A stretch of DNA of 64,000 bases from NCBI GenBank assembly GCA_003952965.2, contig CM025856.1, positions 11,385,023-11,449,022 of the forward strand. The letters are read 5' to 3'. Position numbers and translations under genes: made by a program. Source of the stretch: Morella rubra (taxonomy: Eukaryota; Streptophyta; Magnoliopsida; Fagales; Myricaceae). The notes under the pieces were generated by a model that did not search any database, was not told where the DNA came from, and saw only the letters and a list, made by a program, of their open reading frames with translations. Below, piece by piece: positions 25,401-35,993 of the stretch (positions are counted from its first letter, which is position 1; each line of letters starts with the position of its first letter).

Positions 25401-28400
25401 TGATTGATTCACTTAGGAACTGCTTGAGCCAGCAGTTCGTTTTTGGTTGTAACAATTGTTGGACAATCTGCTTCAAGCTGCTGGAAGGAGCTTTTTTGCA
25501 AAATGATACCTGCTCAAGGATCATTTCCTTTTCTGGTTCTTCATCAGGTCGACTTGGCCTAGGAAAATAAGTTGGCTGATATCACTCACCTGAGTACGAC
25601 TTCCCATTCACTAGTTCCTTTGAATGGAAGCAACCAAAAGAGGCTTTATTAAATCACTCATGTTGCACTCTTCTCTTTACTTTATTCCAAAGTTTTGAGG
25701 ACTCATGCTGAAGACAAGATGCGATGGGTGAGATCTAAGAACGGTGTTTTCTCGGTGAAGTCCTAGTATTCGATTCTTGTTGGGGATCTCGATGAGAGCT
25801 TCCCTTGGAGACAGATTTGGGGGTCTTTAGCCCCGCCTAGGGCGTCCTCCTTTGTTTGGGAAGCCACCCATGGAAGAATCCTTACCACTGACAACTTGAG
25901 GAGGAGGGGAGTGTACATGCTTGATTGGTGCTATCTTTGCAAATTGACGGGGAGTCTGTTGAGCACATTTTGCTTCATGTTTGGTTGCTAAGGAGTTGTG
26001 GTCCTTAGTGCTCTTAATGACTATGATTGGGTGATGCCTAAGAAGGTTGATGTTTTGTTGTGTTGGAAAAGGGATTTTAACCAGGCTATTTGGAGAATGA
26101 TCCCTTTGTGCATTTGGTGGTGGAGAAGAAATGGGAGATGTTTTGAAGGGTTTCTTGTCCTTGGAGGGTTGCAAGGGCAAGTCTTTGTTTTGTGGGTAAT
26201 GCTTGTTGGGCTCCTTTTGGATTTTCATGATTTTCTTAGTTTTTTTGCTTGTTCTCAGTATAGTCTTTGTACTGTTTTTTCCTTTTTCTTTCAATAAAAC
26301 AGCTTACTTATAAAACAAAAAAAAACCACTCACGTTGCTACCGATCACATTGTGTCATTTTTTACTTTGGCACGCAAAAATGGTTTGCCCTACTTTGCAA
26401 TGAGATCTTCGCACGGAAAACGCTTCCACTCTGCTGTAAGTCTTCCACACAATAGCTGCATTGTTAAAGAACTTGAGGCTTCTAAGTGGGTTTCTTGGTT
26501 GGTTGAAGCTGTTTAATCTGCAAAAACATGTATTAATGCCTTTTATGGTTTATGATAATCATTGATTTGCTGTATGATAGAATTACATCTTAGATGCTTC
26601 TCCAGATTTGCCCTATCTTGGTTTGTCCTTATTTGTTCATTTGTTTGAATTTCAGAATGGGATGCACTCACTTTGTCCAGCTGTGTGGTCGAAGCATAGA
26701 AGGTGGCTTTTAATGTCAATGCTCTGCCTCAATCCTTTGGCTTGTGTAAGTTAATAACTTCTATGAGAACATGGCACTCAATAACTAAGTTATTTTGTCT
26801 TTGGTGGCTCCTTAACAGCGAAAGGTTTTGAACAGTCTCTCTGATGTTAGTTTAATTCAGATAGAGGTGTATGTTTGAGTTCTTTTTCATTGATGCTTCC
26901 TTTGTATTCGTAGGACTTGGATGGTCCTGCTTTCTGGCTTGCTTGCATGATTGAACTTGAGAGTTCTGGAGAAGGAAATTTAGTCTTTTGCTTGGCATGA
27001 TTGAACTCAAGACCTAACCCAACCATGCCCTCCTATTTACCATCTGAGCCAACCCAGAGTGTGAGGCATGACTGCTGAAAACATTGTTTTTAAGATTCCA
27101 GAACTATTTAATAAGTGGTGTGATAAAAAGAAAGTAGTATGAACATTTATTCCCTGGTGATTGTTATCAACTGAAGTGCTGTAGTTATTTAAAAGTAGTC
27201 CAAGAATATAAACTAGAAAATGCGCAGAGGAACTATTTATATGATAGTAAAGCGCGCAACAGTCATTCAAGTAGGTGTTCACAGGGAATGCAAAAATAGT
27301 AAGTAATTTCACTGGCCGTCTGATATTTTGGAACTTTTCGTAGTGAACGTGAACCTTGAAAGCAGTCTAGGAGCGAATTTGGTAGGAGCTGCTTGCCCAG
27401 TCAGAAAGCTAGGCTCCGTCAAAGGAGAAAGATCAAATCTCAGGCCAATAAGCTACGAAATGAATTAGACAATTGTGAAATCCCTCAACTCTATTTTTTG
27501 AAAATTAATATTTGCCAAAAGTGCTTTAGTGAACGCTGAATTTCTTGGAGATCCACTAAAATTTTACGTCCTGAGTTCTGATTGACTTCTAGATTTTATG
27601 GGGATTCGTTAGAATTATATGTACCGAGTACTGATTGACTGACTGAAGCCATGAATGAAGGTCCCTCATTCTGTTTGGAAGTCAGTTTTTGCTATCATTT
27701 TCTTCTGAAGTTGAAGGGTCTGGAGTCATGTAGCCAAAATAAGTTTTGAAGATAAAATACAAGAAGAGTTGAAGCAGCATTTATTATTGCCAGCTTCTTG
27801 GGGTGAAGTTACTGATGCAATTTCTTCCTTGTCTTCTTCTCCTCCCCTCTCTCTACACAGTCATTTGTAGATTTACAGTTTCCAAACGGGCAGTTGACTT
27901 ATGTCTCTGGTGAGGGGCTTACTACAAGTGCTTTCCTTCCTATCTGTGGAGGCCTTCTACAAGCTCAGGGTCAATATCCAGGAGAAATGAGATTCAGCTT
28001 TTCTTGCAAGGTGAGATTGCAAGTGTGTAATGAACTATGGAAATCGCAGTAAATTTGTGTTCTTGGGATCTAGATAGGAGCCTTGTACAATTTGCTTTTT
28101 CTTTATTTGGTATCTAACTGATTCTATAATTTATTGATAAGTTTAAGTTGGTGCGTGTGGGAAAGGGACCTAAGAACAACTTTTGAAATATTTTTCAGAA
28201 TAAATGGGGAACACGCATCACACCTATGGTGCAGTGGCCTGACAAGTCATTTACGTTCAGTCTTGCACAAGCCTTGGCTTGGAAGAGATCTGGTCTCATG
28301 GTGAGGCCGACTATCCAATTCAGGTTAGGCTATCTGCCTTGTGTCTTTTTAGTCAACTATTGCATATGAGACTAAATGCATTAGCTCCAGCTGAACTTCC

Positions 28401-30847
28401 ATCGAGTTGCACTAAAACTGCTTAAATTAAAATTTGAGTCAATTTTACCTTGAAACTCTGAAGAAAGTGCAAATGGATCTGTATCTTAGGTTTGCATCTT
28501 AATTGATATTTGTTCATCTGAGAATCACATGAACTTGGATTACATTGGGGGAAAAGTGTGGGGGTAAAAATTAAAGGGACCAATGGTCCCTTTTTTGGTC
28601 TGTGCCTGGCAAAACTTTCAAACTTCAATAAAGCTATGAACAAAGTCGGACATTGTTGGTCTGGAAAAGAAGTGAAACTGGGACTACATTTGCCATCTTG
28701 ATGTTGTGGCATTGGAAGTGGATGTGGTTGGATCAGCAGAGCAAATTGGTGAGATTGACGAGGTTCTTGATCTCATTAGTATTGGCATCAAGGAAATCAA
28801 AACTTATATGGCATATCTTCTCAGCTTTATTGGCTGGCTTTCACATCAAAGCTCATTATCTTCTCTTCTCTCTCAATTTTTTTTGGTTTGTAGTGTGAAG
28901 CATTGAATATCTTTTATTTTGTTTTTTTAGGGGAGAAAGAGTAGAATAGGAAAAGGGGGCGGGGGGGGGGGGGTGTTGTGTTCATGATGCTATGTGAGTG
29001 GGTGGTGAAAAAGCCTAACGTTTCCCATCACCTATGTGGTACTTAAGCATTTTGGCTACATGACTCCAGACCCCCCTTTTTTTTGGCAAGTAATTTTTAA
29101 ACCCTTTTGATGGCTATTGCTTGTCCAGAATTTGATCATTTTATTGGTCAAGAATTTAGTTGAAGGGGATGGTAGTGCTCTCGATTATTAGCGCATATTT
29201 GGCTGGATTGTATTTAATGTTGGTCAATATGGAAAGGTTTACTTTCATGCTTTCTATTATCCTAGCGAAATTCTAATATTCTACCTCGAGATTAAAATTA
29301 TGCCTATCTACTCGAGGTTTGGCAGATGTTTGAGGATGCATCTTATGTTCAGAAAAGAACTTGGAAGGAAAGTCTTTCTCTGTGGTTTTGATCTATATAC
29401 GATAGCCTCACATTCATTTGCAATTAAGAATTATGATGGAAGGTTATTCAAATGAAAATGGTGGTAGAATTTTTGAAATTTTCTTTTTTTTGGGGGGAAA
29501 AGACTTGTTACGTTAGTCCTGTGACTTTAACTAGTCTCAGGGTACAATCTGTTTTTCTGTGAAAAGTGGTAGTAGTTCGTTTATTTCTTAAAAACCCAGT
29601 GGAAGTTACTTATAATTTGCCATTACCCTTTTGGGTGACCCAATCACGAATACTGGTTTCCATAGAATCTTTATATCTCAAAATGAAAACATTTCATCCA
29701 GTGTTTTTTTCAGAAAGAGAGGGAAACTTCCAATTGCATTCAATTCAGTGAAAAAAGTTACCATTTTGGTTCCAATTATATAGATGACCTTAAAATCGAT
29801 GTGTTGTTCTTTCCGTCACATTACATATTTATTACTTAAAATTTCAAACAATTGTCTTTTTTTTTTTTTATTGATAAGTGAGATTACATTGTCTTCACAT
29901 TTATTTGTTCACTGCAGACAATATTGTTTATGCAGTCAGTCGGAGCAGTAGTAATGTCTTCTTCTATGTCGTATGAACTTGTCACATATTCCTTGTAAAT
30001 TTTACAATGGTCAGTTTAGCCCCACTTTTGGTGGAAGCAATCCGGGTTCGAGCGAGGACTTATTCATTCGTTGAAGGAGCAACTGAGTTCTGATATTCGG
30101 ATGTGCGTTCATGACATCCTTCTGCATTTGCTATCTGTTTCTGTCATTAGTAGTTACTTGTCAGTCTCTTCTTGGTCTGGTTTTATGTAGTAAATGTCAT
30201 TTTTAGTAGTTGAAGAGTTTCACAAAACGAGTTTTTACTTGATGAAAAGTATTATGGCCAAGGGTGGATTTACAATGTTTCACTTGCCAAAAAGAAAGTT
30301 GTGTTGTGATATTGAAGTTTGTGTTATAAGATCTTATGTGATGGGTGATAGTCACCAACAAGATATTAACATCTTAGGTACAATATATGTCGTGCTATAA
30401 GCTTTTCTTTATCCTGCTGTATACTGATCTTGAACTTGCTTCGGTCATGAACCTCGCTTCCAATCCTCCTTCATCTTTGCTGTAATTACAGATGTTCCTA
30501 TCTGGTGATTTTGCTGCATCTATGATAACTGACTTTGTTACTTGATGAAGATTAAGATTGCTTTGATTCTTGGCTACATGCAAAATCCATTTTGGCTTGT
30601 CATAATTACTTCTCTGCGAAACTTGTGAATCTTTGGCCTTTATCGAGTTATGTTCTTTGATTGATCAATTTGGTATATTTAACATTTACTTTCCTCCTTG
30701 GCTGGCGTATGTTCTATGCAGCTTGGCAGATCAAAGTGGAATGGAAATGTTGGGAATTCTGGCATAGTTGTGAGAATGGATACTCCTATTTCCAGTGTGG
30801 GTCGACCTTCCTTATCTGTTCAGATAAATTGTGGTATTGAATTTTGA
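13480..30847 (+). CDS. Conserved plant protein of unknown function, seven visible exons (middle exons duplicated)
   Basis: Exon 1 is 13,480-14,040 (start MSVERSFEAWEEVQRQ, end GLLGRPQ). Further exons are 19,282-19,521 (GIINITSTYDSR...LWYGYDRK), 21,114-21,203, 22,319-22,468, 22,657-22,781, about 30,015-30,150 (FGGSNPGSSED) and the last, 30,722-30,847, ending GIEF-stop. All checked junctions are GT-AG, and exons 2-4 join in phase 0. The protein has no obvious signal peptide or TM helix. The middle exons show alternating short strands, which could mean a beta-barrel or beta-rich fold (inference). I recognise it as a family conserved in angiosperms, possibly envelope-associated, but cannot name its function. 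Oddities: exons 2-5 recur at 24,877-28,323, and exon 6 needs two one-base corrections to stay in frame. Confidence 0.75.
14349..14830. mobile_element. Possible hAT-type non-autonomous element in intron 1
   Basis: It starts TAGGGATGTGCATCC, typical of hAT MITE ends. Internal text (aaaccgaccggctgcc; ttgggccacttgagg; ggattggtcgatcaggctg) has partly mirrored 'cggctgcc/ggctgccc' phrases. The right end is not clear and no target duplication was found, so it may be truncated. It lies in the first intron (14,041-19,281). Confidence 0.4.
16428..16550 (+). repeat. Direct repeat of about 60 bp, two copies, in intron 1
   Basis: The phrase 'ctggaaggattttagttat' followed by 'tttgtttttgctgcatagg' occurs twice in a row with small differences. 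No function is evident. Confidence 0.7.
17828..18242 (+). mobile_element. TRIM-type LTR element remnants, plus orientation
   Basis: Two pieces lie here. The first starts TGTTAGAGAATATATTC and is followed by a primer-binding-like TGGTATCAGAGCC at 17,908, complementary to the initiator Met tRNA 3' end by family knowledge. The second is a shortened LTR (17,986-18,034), TGGTATCAAAGC at 18,035, a purine tract GAGGGGGAG near 18,130 and a complete LTR 18,139-18,242. No ORFs. The second piece belongs to the same family as the intact minus-strand element at 18,772. Confidence 0.65.
18772..19082 (-). mobile_element. Complete TRIM retrotransposon, 103-bp LTRs, 5-bp TSD
   Basis: Two near-identical 103-bp LTRs (18,772-18,874 and 18,980-19,082) flank a 105-bp interior. 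On the minus strand the interior starts with the primer site TGGTATCAGAGCC and ends with a purine tract (GAGGGGGAG) before the second LTR, TGTTAGAGTCCCACATTGAT. The flanking 5-bp duplication is GTTAG (18,767-18,771 and 19,083-19,087). There is no coding capacity, as expected for a terminal-repeat retrotransposon in miniature. It sits in intron 1 of the host gene, antisense to it. Confidence 0.9.
20074..20776 (+). mobile_element. 5'-truncated LINE (L1-type) with TSD and poly(A)
   Basis: The start reads as the zinc-binding tail of a LINE reverse transcriptase: PPRASFFVWEA, then a cysteine/histidine pattern around LDWCYLCK...ESVEHILVHC, with frameshifts. A 3' untranslated region follows, ending CAATAAAA-type text and a poly(A) run (20,762-20,775). 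The 12-bp duplications CACTCATGTTGC (20,062-20,073) and CACTCACGTTGC (20,777-20,788) flank it, differing by one base. It sits in intron 2 in the gene's sense orientation. Confidence 0.85.
24350..24850. other. Mosaic sequence that blends two other parts of the window
   Basis: Short phrases from the TRIM region of copy 1 (atcaagtttcatc, aaaccaattggc, gtccctaat, caggccga) alternate every few tens of bases with phrases found at 29,160-29,420 (ttgaaggggatgg, aaaggtttactttcatgct, ctcgaggtttggc, gatctatatacga). Neither source is followed cleanly. This is how a consensus of two different molecules looks, and it is unlike normal mutation. Confidence 0.55.
24877..28323 (+). pseudogene. Second set of exons 2-5 of the 13.48-kb gene
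   Basis: Exons are repeated at 24,877-25,115, 26,656-26,745, 27,861-28,010 and 28,199-28,323. Copies of exons 3-5 are intact and carry the same splice sites. The exon 2 copy is 239 bp against 240 and is frameshifted soon after TSTYDSRTQDV and again near the end, so it no longer encodes the conserved QLGPVLFVRDST stretch in one frame. Exon 5 ends in phase 2 and exon 2' starts in phase 0, so a transcript using both sets would go out of frame. At most one set can serve the gene. Confidence 0.7.
25667..26326 (+). mobile_element. LINE, second copy by segmental duplication
   Basis: The same truncated LINE as at 20,074, flanked by the same target duplications (25,655-25,666 and 26,327-26,338). In places it is better preserved than the first (a longer PWRQIWGSLAPPRASSFVWEA-type frame), and elsewhere it lacks blocks. 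A long frame on its opposite strand is only a shadow. Confidence 0.8.
28956..30014 (+). other. Intron between the duplicated block and exon 6
   Basis: Non-coding. It begins with a G-run, then holds 29,160-29,420, whose phrases reappear blended at 24,400-24,800. It also holds a 25-base segment at 29,049-29,073 that is the exact reverse complement of 22,174-22,198. No TE domain is recognised. Confidence 0.4.
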
Positions 30848-32698
30848 TTGTTAACCCACATAACTTGCAACCGAAGTGTATATAGTCTCAAGCTCGAAAA
30901 ACATAATATACATGTGAATATTTGAATGTTAGTTAATGAGATTTACGCTGATATCCTCATCTTTGTAGAACTGTAGAGCATATTTTCTCGTCTTTTTCTA
31001 CTTTATTGGCTTTGTCATTGAAGTATTTTGAAGTATATCTATGCTGTCATAGAAAGGGCGGTTCCTTGGTACGTTCTTGTGTCATCTTTGGAGGTCCCAA
31101 AAATAACCTTAAAAGCCCCAAAGAAAGGATTTAAACTTTTGTAGAATTTATGGCTGCCTGTAAAGTGTTGCTACTCATTTGTGGTTTGATATCAAACGCA
31201 TCTTTGCTCTCGTAGGTGCCAATAAAAATTGCACCTTCACAACAGGACTTTGCTTAAAACTTTTCACTTCTGAAAGTGTGATAAAGTATTTGATATTGTT
31301 GTACTTATTAGTCTAGCCAAGGTATATTGTTTCATTTCATTGTTATTAGTCCAATATATCGATGCATAATGTTACGATCTCTCCTCTAATGATTTAATTA
31401 TTATAAATTAATACTGTTTTCCTCCTTTAATGATTTAATTATAATAAATATGTAATTTTAATATCAATGCATAATGTCATCATGCAAGAAAACTAGTGTT
31501 TTGCACAAATGCTTCATGCCGAGAGAGCGGTGGCATAAAATACAGTAGATCACTATGGTTACCGGAACTAATAAATGGCTAGTATAAGAGAAAGAGGCGA
31601 ACAATTCAGGTCGACTACCAGAACCAATAAATGTTAGTATAAGAGAATGCGCAAACAATTCAGACACAATTGAAGGTGTCATATTACTCGTACGTCTTGA
31701 ATGATCATAAACGCTCGTGCTTTTATTTTATGTAATAGTTTGAAGTTAAAGTTAGATCGGAGAAAAGTCATAGTTACTTCAAATTATAGGGTAAAATTAA
31801 TCTCGATCTTTTAATTATTAAAATTACGTTATTTATCTTTTGAAAGTCTTCAACGTATGTTTCGGTCACAGAAAAAATGTAAAATGACTTAAATACTCAT
31901 TCAAGATAAAATTACTACAAACATTTAAAAAAATAATTAAAAATAAGAAATAATATCCTAAAAGGTCAGAAGAGCTGAAGTAGGTCACAAAGATTTATCC
32001 CATTAAAATTCAAATAATCAAAGTTTGTTCATATGGTAGAATAAAGAAGAATTTGGAGTGTATCCAGTCCTTGGCCAATCACAGTTCTAGAAAAAGGCTA
32101 AGATGATACATGAACACCAACTCTGTCAAGAAGGGCATTATACAAATATTGTTCTCCTCCAGTAAGTACTAAATAATCTTCTTCGATGGAGGGTCGAGGG
32201 AGCTCAGACTCGAGTATATATACTTGAGGTATACCTGCACCTGCATGCGATCGGTATATATATTCTGCTTGCTGTTCTAGTAATCGCCATGACGCAAGCA
32301 GTTTGCTCAAGCAGTACTCCTTGAGTGAACTTTTTCGTTTTTACGTTCAGAATTACTTGCGATTCTCCCTGGAAACCAGCATGAAGTGGCCAGAGCGCTT
32401 TTGAGGAGGGTTTCAACAATGTGGATCGGTAATTGGCTTTTGAATCTCAGCATGGATGGATAACTTGGACTGGCAATTAGCATGAACATGAACAAAATAA
32501 ATAACACAGAGACAAACTAGCACTTTGGTTTCTAATTTTTATTTTATTTTATTTTAAGAAGAGAGTCTAATTTAGACAATAAAGAGAGAATTATATAGTA
32601 AAGAACAATATGTTTCGAAGAACAGATGTCTTTCACATCCAACAACATAAATGAATACCCTATTCTAATTTTTTCATGGCAGTTGCAAAAAAAGGCAC

Positions 32699-32732
<34 letters not shown>

Positions 32733-33806
32733 ATTCATAAAAAATATTTGGAAAGGAGGGCTATTGGGTAGCTAGCATTGAAAGCTTGTTTTTGGTTAGC
32801 GAAATCTCTTTATACAGGGAATTAAAAAAAAATTCTGCACAAGAAAAAATAAATAATTAAATGGAAAAATCTGAATTTCTCTATAACTCTAAAAATAACC
32901 TATTTTTATTTTTAAATTCCTTTTGAATTTGTATCTAATTTCTGTATTTTATTTTTAAATATAAAACATAGAAATTAGAAAACAAATTCTAATTATTCTA
33001 AAAGAACTATTTATTATACAGGCACAAATATAAGATATAAGATCCTTAATCTAAATTCATGAATTGTTGTCAATATCTATATAATATATACTCTTTATCC
33101 TTATATATCCCTAGTATAAAATATCAATTTCTTGTTCCATTTTGGTTGGATATTTTATATGAGAAATGTATCCATTTTGATCATACAAGAAAGTGGATCT
33201 ATAGTTATTTGGACTGAAGATAAATCAATATATGTATTAATTTAGAATGGATTATTTTTATTTGAATTACAATCAAATTATAATAGAAATCGAAACTTTT
33301 TTTTTTTTTATTAAATGATGCGCCCAATACCTAACCTAATTTAATTAGCTTACTAAATACTAATAAAAAGTCCCGACACAGTAAAAACTCTAAATATTAA
33401 TAGAAAGTTATGTCAATTTTTATTTTATTGTATGTATTGAGGAAATTGTGATCAGTAAAAAATCAATTTTTTTAGTTTCAAAAAGTGAAATAAATGATTT
33501 AGATTCATAAAATAAGATAAATGAGAAAAAAAAAATTAGTTGTTAAAAAAAATGAAAAAAGAACATTAAATTGCGGTCAAAACTATCTAGTTACAAGAGT
33601 TCCATTTTTTTTTTGGGAGAGTATAAATCATAGCAACTCCATTGTTAATGTTAAAAAAAAAAAAAATTTAATTGACACTCCAAATGTTTAATATTAAAAT
33701 TAAAAGATAAAGATTTTTTTTTTCGTTCAAATAACTATTTTTTAAACAAGTTTTGATTCATCAATTTCTTTATTCATGAATTTCAAAGTTTCCAATAAAA
33801 CACAAA
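30848..33806. other. AT-rich intergenic DNA after the gene
   Basis: 3' flank of the 13.48-kb gene. At about 31,550-31,665 a unit of about 60 bp (ataaatg..agtataagagaa..caattcag) occurs twice. At 32,098-32,500 the minus strand has overlapping frames of 66-71 codons with better than random composition (MSKLLASWRLLEQQ...). I recognise no family and they do not join cleanly, so no gene is called. The remainder is A/T-rich. Confidence 0.4.
32703..32727. repeat. (TA)n microsatellite
   Basis: Uninterrupted TA dinucleotide run, about 12 units. Confidence 0.9.
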
Positions 33807-34363
33807 GGGTTAATCACCATTTTCATCCCTAGGTTTTTATCACTTCTAAAAATTCGTTCCTAGGTTTTCGCATTTTTCACACATAGTCCTTAGATGTTAA
33901 GATGTTGTCAAAATGGTCATTCTGTCTATTTTCATTAGCGAATTGCTCAGTCAACTAACGACCCTACACGTCATGACCAATCAGAAAATGAGACATGTAA
34001 AAAAATTATTTAAAAATGCTACATCAGTAAAAAAAAAAAAAAATTACAAAAGAAAAAAAATTAAGAATTTTTTTGTTTAAAAAAAAAACTGAAAAAAACA
34101 AGGGAGGTGTGGCCACCCTTTCTTCAGGGAAGCCCAAGGGTTGTTGCGAGTCACCCTGTAAAGGAGGGAGTCCATGCAAGTGAAGAACATGAATCCTTTC
34201 TTTTTAACATTGCACGAAGCTCCACTGGTTAAATGATCTATTAGAGGACAGAAGGATCATTTTGACATCTTAAAACTTAAGGATAATGTGTGATAAACGC
34301 AAAAACTCAGGGACGAATTTTTAAAAGTGATCAAAACCTATGGACGAAAATGGTCATTGACCC
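33807..34363. mobile_element. Mutator-type MITE with 60-70-bp TIRs
   Basis: The left arm GGGTTAATCACCATTTTCAT, then 'ttttatcacttctaaaaatt', is mirrored by 'aatttttaaaagtgatcaaa' and ATGGTCATTGACCC at the right. Flanking 9-mers aaacacaaa and aaacataaa match at 8 of 9, as expected for an old Mutator-type target duplication. The interior has no coding content. Confidence 0.8.
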
Positions 34364-34899
34364 AAACATAAAAATTCAAAAATATTGAATGATTGAATAC
34401 TTTAACTTCGACAATTGAGTTTAAATAAATTATTATGATTTCGAACAAGCCGCTACGGTGAAATCAGTAGACTCTTAGGAAACAGTGCTATTGGTTCGAG
34501 TAGAGGCAGCATGGCATTATAAAAGATAATTCCTATCTATAATTTGAATTTCACTATATAAATATATTGTTGTAATTGCAATTCAAGAGACATTTTGTCA
34601 TAACATGATTATTGGTTATCGTTATTTATTCGAGATTTAAAGTGATATATGTATTAATCCTTTCTTTTTAACTTGCAAGTTTCCACCAATTTTTTTACAA
34701 AAAGTGAAATAAATGATTTTTCTAAATTATGGGGTTACAGAAGGACAACATACAACTTTGTTTTTAACATTTTTAAGATAAAGATAAATGTTTTATGAAC
34801 AAACCAATAAAACACAAAATTAAACAATTATTAAAAAAGAATAGGATACAACAATTTAAAGTAAAATCATCCTAATTACAATTCCAACAAAAGGTCATC
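34364..34899. other. AT-rich spacer between MITE and MULE
   Basis: No gene, repeat unit or RNA recognised. Confidence 0.4.
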
Positions 34900-34930
34900 C
34901 AAAGAAATGGTCTCTCATGACAAACCATTT

Positions 34931-35057
34931 CTTGGCGCACCCACTTTTATCAAAATCCATCAAACTACCCTTTCCGTTAAAAAGAATTCCACCTCAAATG
35001 CCCGTTATGACGGCAAAATCACTTTGCCCAAATGACCAATTATAATGCAAACTTCAA
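34931..35057. repeat. MULE left terminal inverted repeat
   Basis: Carries ggcgcacccacttttatc, catcaaactacccttt, ccacctcaaatgcccgttat and atgaccaattataatgc in this order. Each is mirrored in the right arm, which has small extra insertions. Confidence 0.8.
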
Positions 35058-35726
35058 TTTTTAACCCTTGACGGGGGAAAGGAAAAAACGCTAAGTGTTC
35101 GAAATCAACTCTTCGAACCCAATGGCCTTGTCTTCAGTGGTTATCATTTCGTAATTGGAGTTGCAAGATTTGAAGAGACCTCAGATCTGATACAGGTATG
35201 GCTTTCGGTTTTTGATAAATGGTTGCTTTTCCTTTTCTCTCTGCTATTTTAGGGTTTCGGCACTTGTTTGTTAGTTAGTGAAGTTTAGGGTTTTCGATCA
35301 AAATTGGAAATTCGTTTGTTGGTCATGGATTTTATACGTACTATTAACTTGATTCCATGCATAAAGCGAAAGTGCCCAGGTTATTTTTCTTGCCTAGTTG
35401 GAATTTTAAATCCCACTGGTTACCGTGGTCCCCCCCCCTCTTTGTCCCGTATGTTGAATGTGTTGGCTGCTATTAGTTTACTTTAGCTCAGTTTCGAGTC
35501 AGAGCAAGTGGTCCCATAAAAATATAGATGTTTTGTTGCTCGTATCAATTAAAGTACATTTCTTTGAATGCAGTGCTTCTGGGTCCTTGTGTTTTTGCAT
35601 GTTCTTGGCTGAATAGTTTTGCAGATATGTGTTATGTGGGTCAGTTTGTTTAGTGTGTAGGTCTGACCTTTTTCACTTAATGTTGTGGTTCAGTTTGTTT
35701 AGTGTGTAAACAATTAGTGTGTAAAC

Positions 35727-35930
35727 AATGACTGTGCAGTACAGTTTTATATTAAAAAAGTGATTGCTTAAGTACTTAATGACTGTGCAATACCATTTAT
35801 CTTTAAAGAACTCACTGCTTAACTAAGTAATGACTGTGCATTACCATTTTAGATTAAAATACTCATTGCTTAAGTATATAATGATTGTGCAGTACCATTT
35901 AACATTAAGAAACTCATTGCTTACCATTGC
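35727..35930 (+). repeat. 51-bp tandem repeat, four units
   Basis: Units start AATGACTGTGCA at 35,727, 35,778, 35,829 and 35,880, with an exact 51-bp period and moderate divergence. Each ends with a 'cattgcttaa'-like phrase. The array lies in the MULE leader just before the transposase ATG. Confidence 0.9.
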
Positions 35931-35993
35931 TACTATTAATTATTCTGTTATACGAATCTGTATTGCTGATATGTGGTCTATTTAAAATCAGAC

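Larger units (their letters stand above)
23429..28955 (+). repeat. Tandem duplication copy 2 (contains second exons 2-5)
   Basis: Direct repeat of 17,795-23,428. Most of 24,840-28,870 aligns base for base with copy 1. By contrast 23,490-23,620, 24,360-24,850 and 28,860-28,955 are scrambled versions. A run of about 14 G at 28,959-28,972 marks the right edge. The LINE and its target duplications are shared, so duplication postdates the LINE insertion. The intact minus-strand TRIM of copy 1 is missing here and is replaced by mixed sequence. Confidence 0.8.

Noticed and set aside
25827..26294. 155-codon open frame on the minus strand
   Set aside because: Antisense shadow of the duplicated LINE; lysine/proline-rich with no domain.
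32098..32507. Three overlapping minus-strand frames that could be a small gene
   Set aside because: No known family, no clean splice path between frames, and no start context that decides; mentioned only in the intergenic entry.
35430..35445. C homopolymer (and G-run at 28,959-28,972) as a possible quadruplex element
   Set aside because: Simple homopolymers, more likely sequence or assembly noise than regulated structure.
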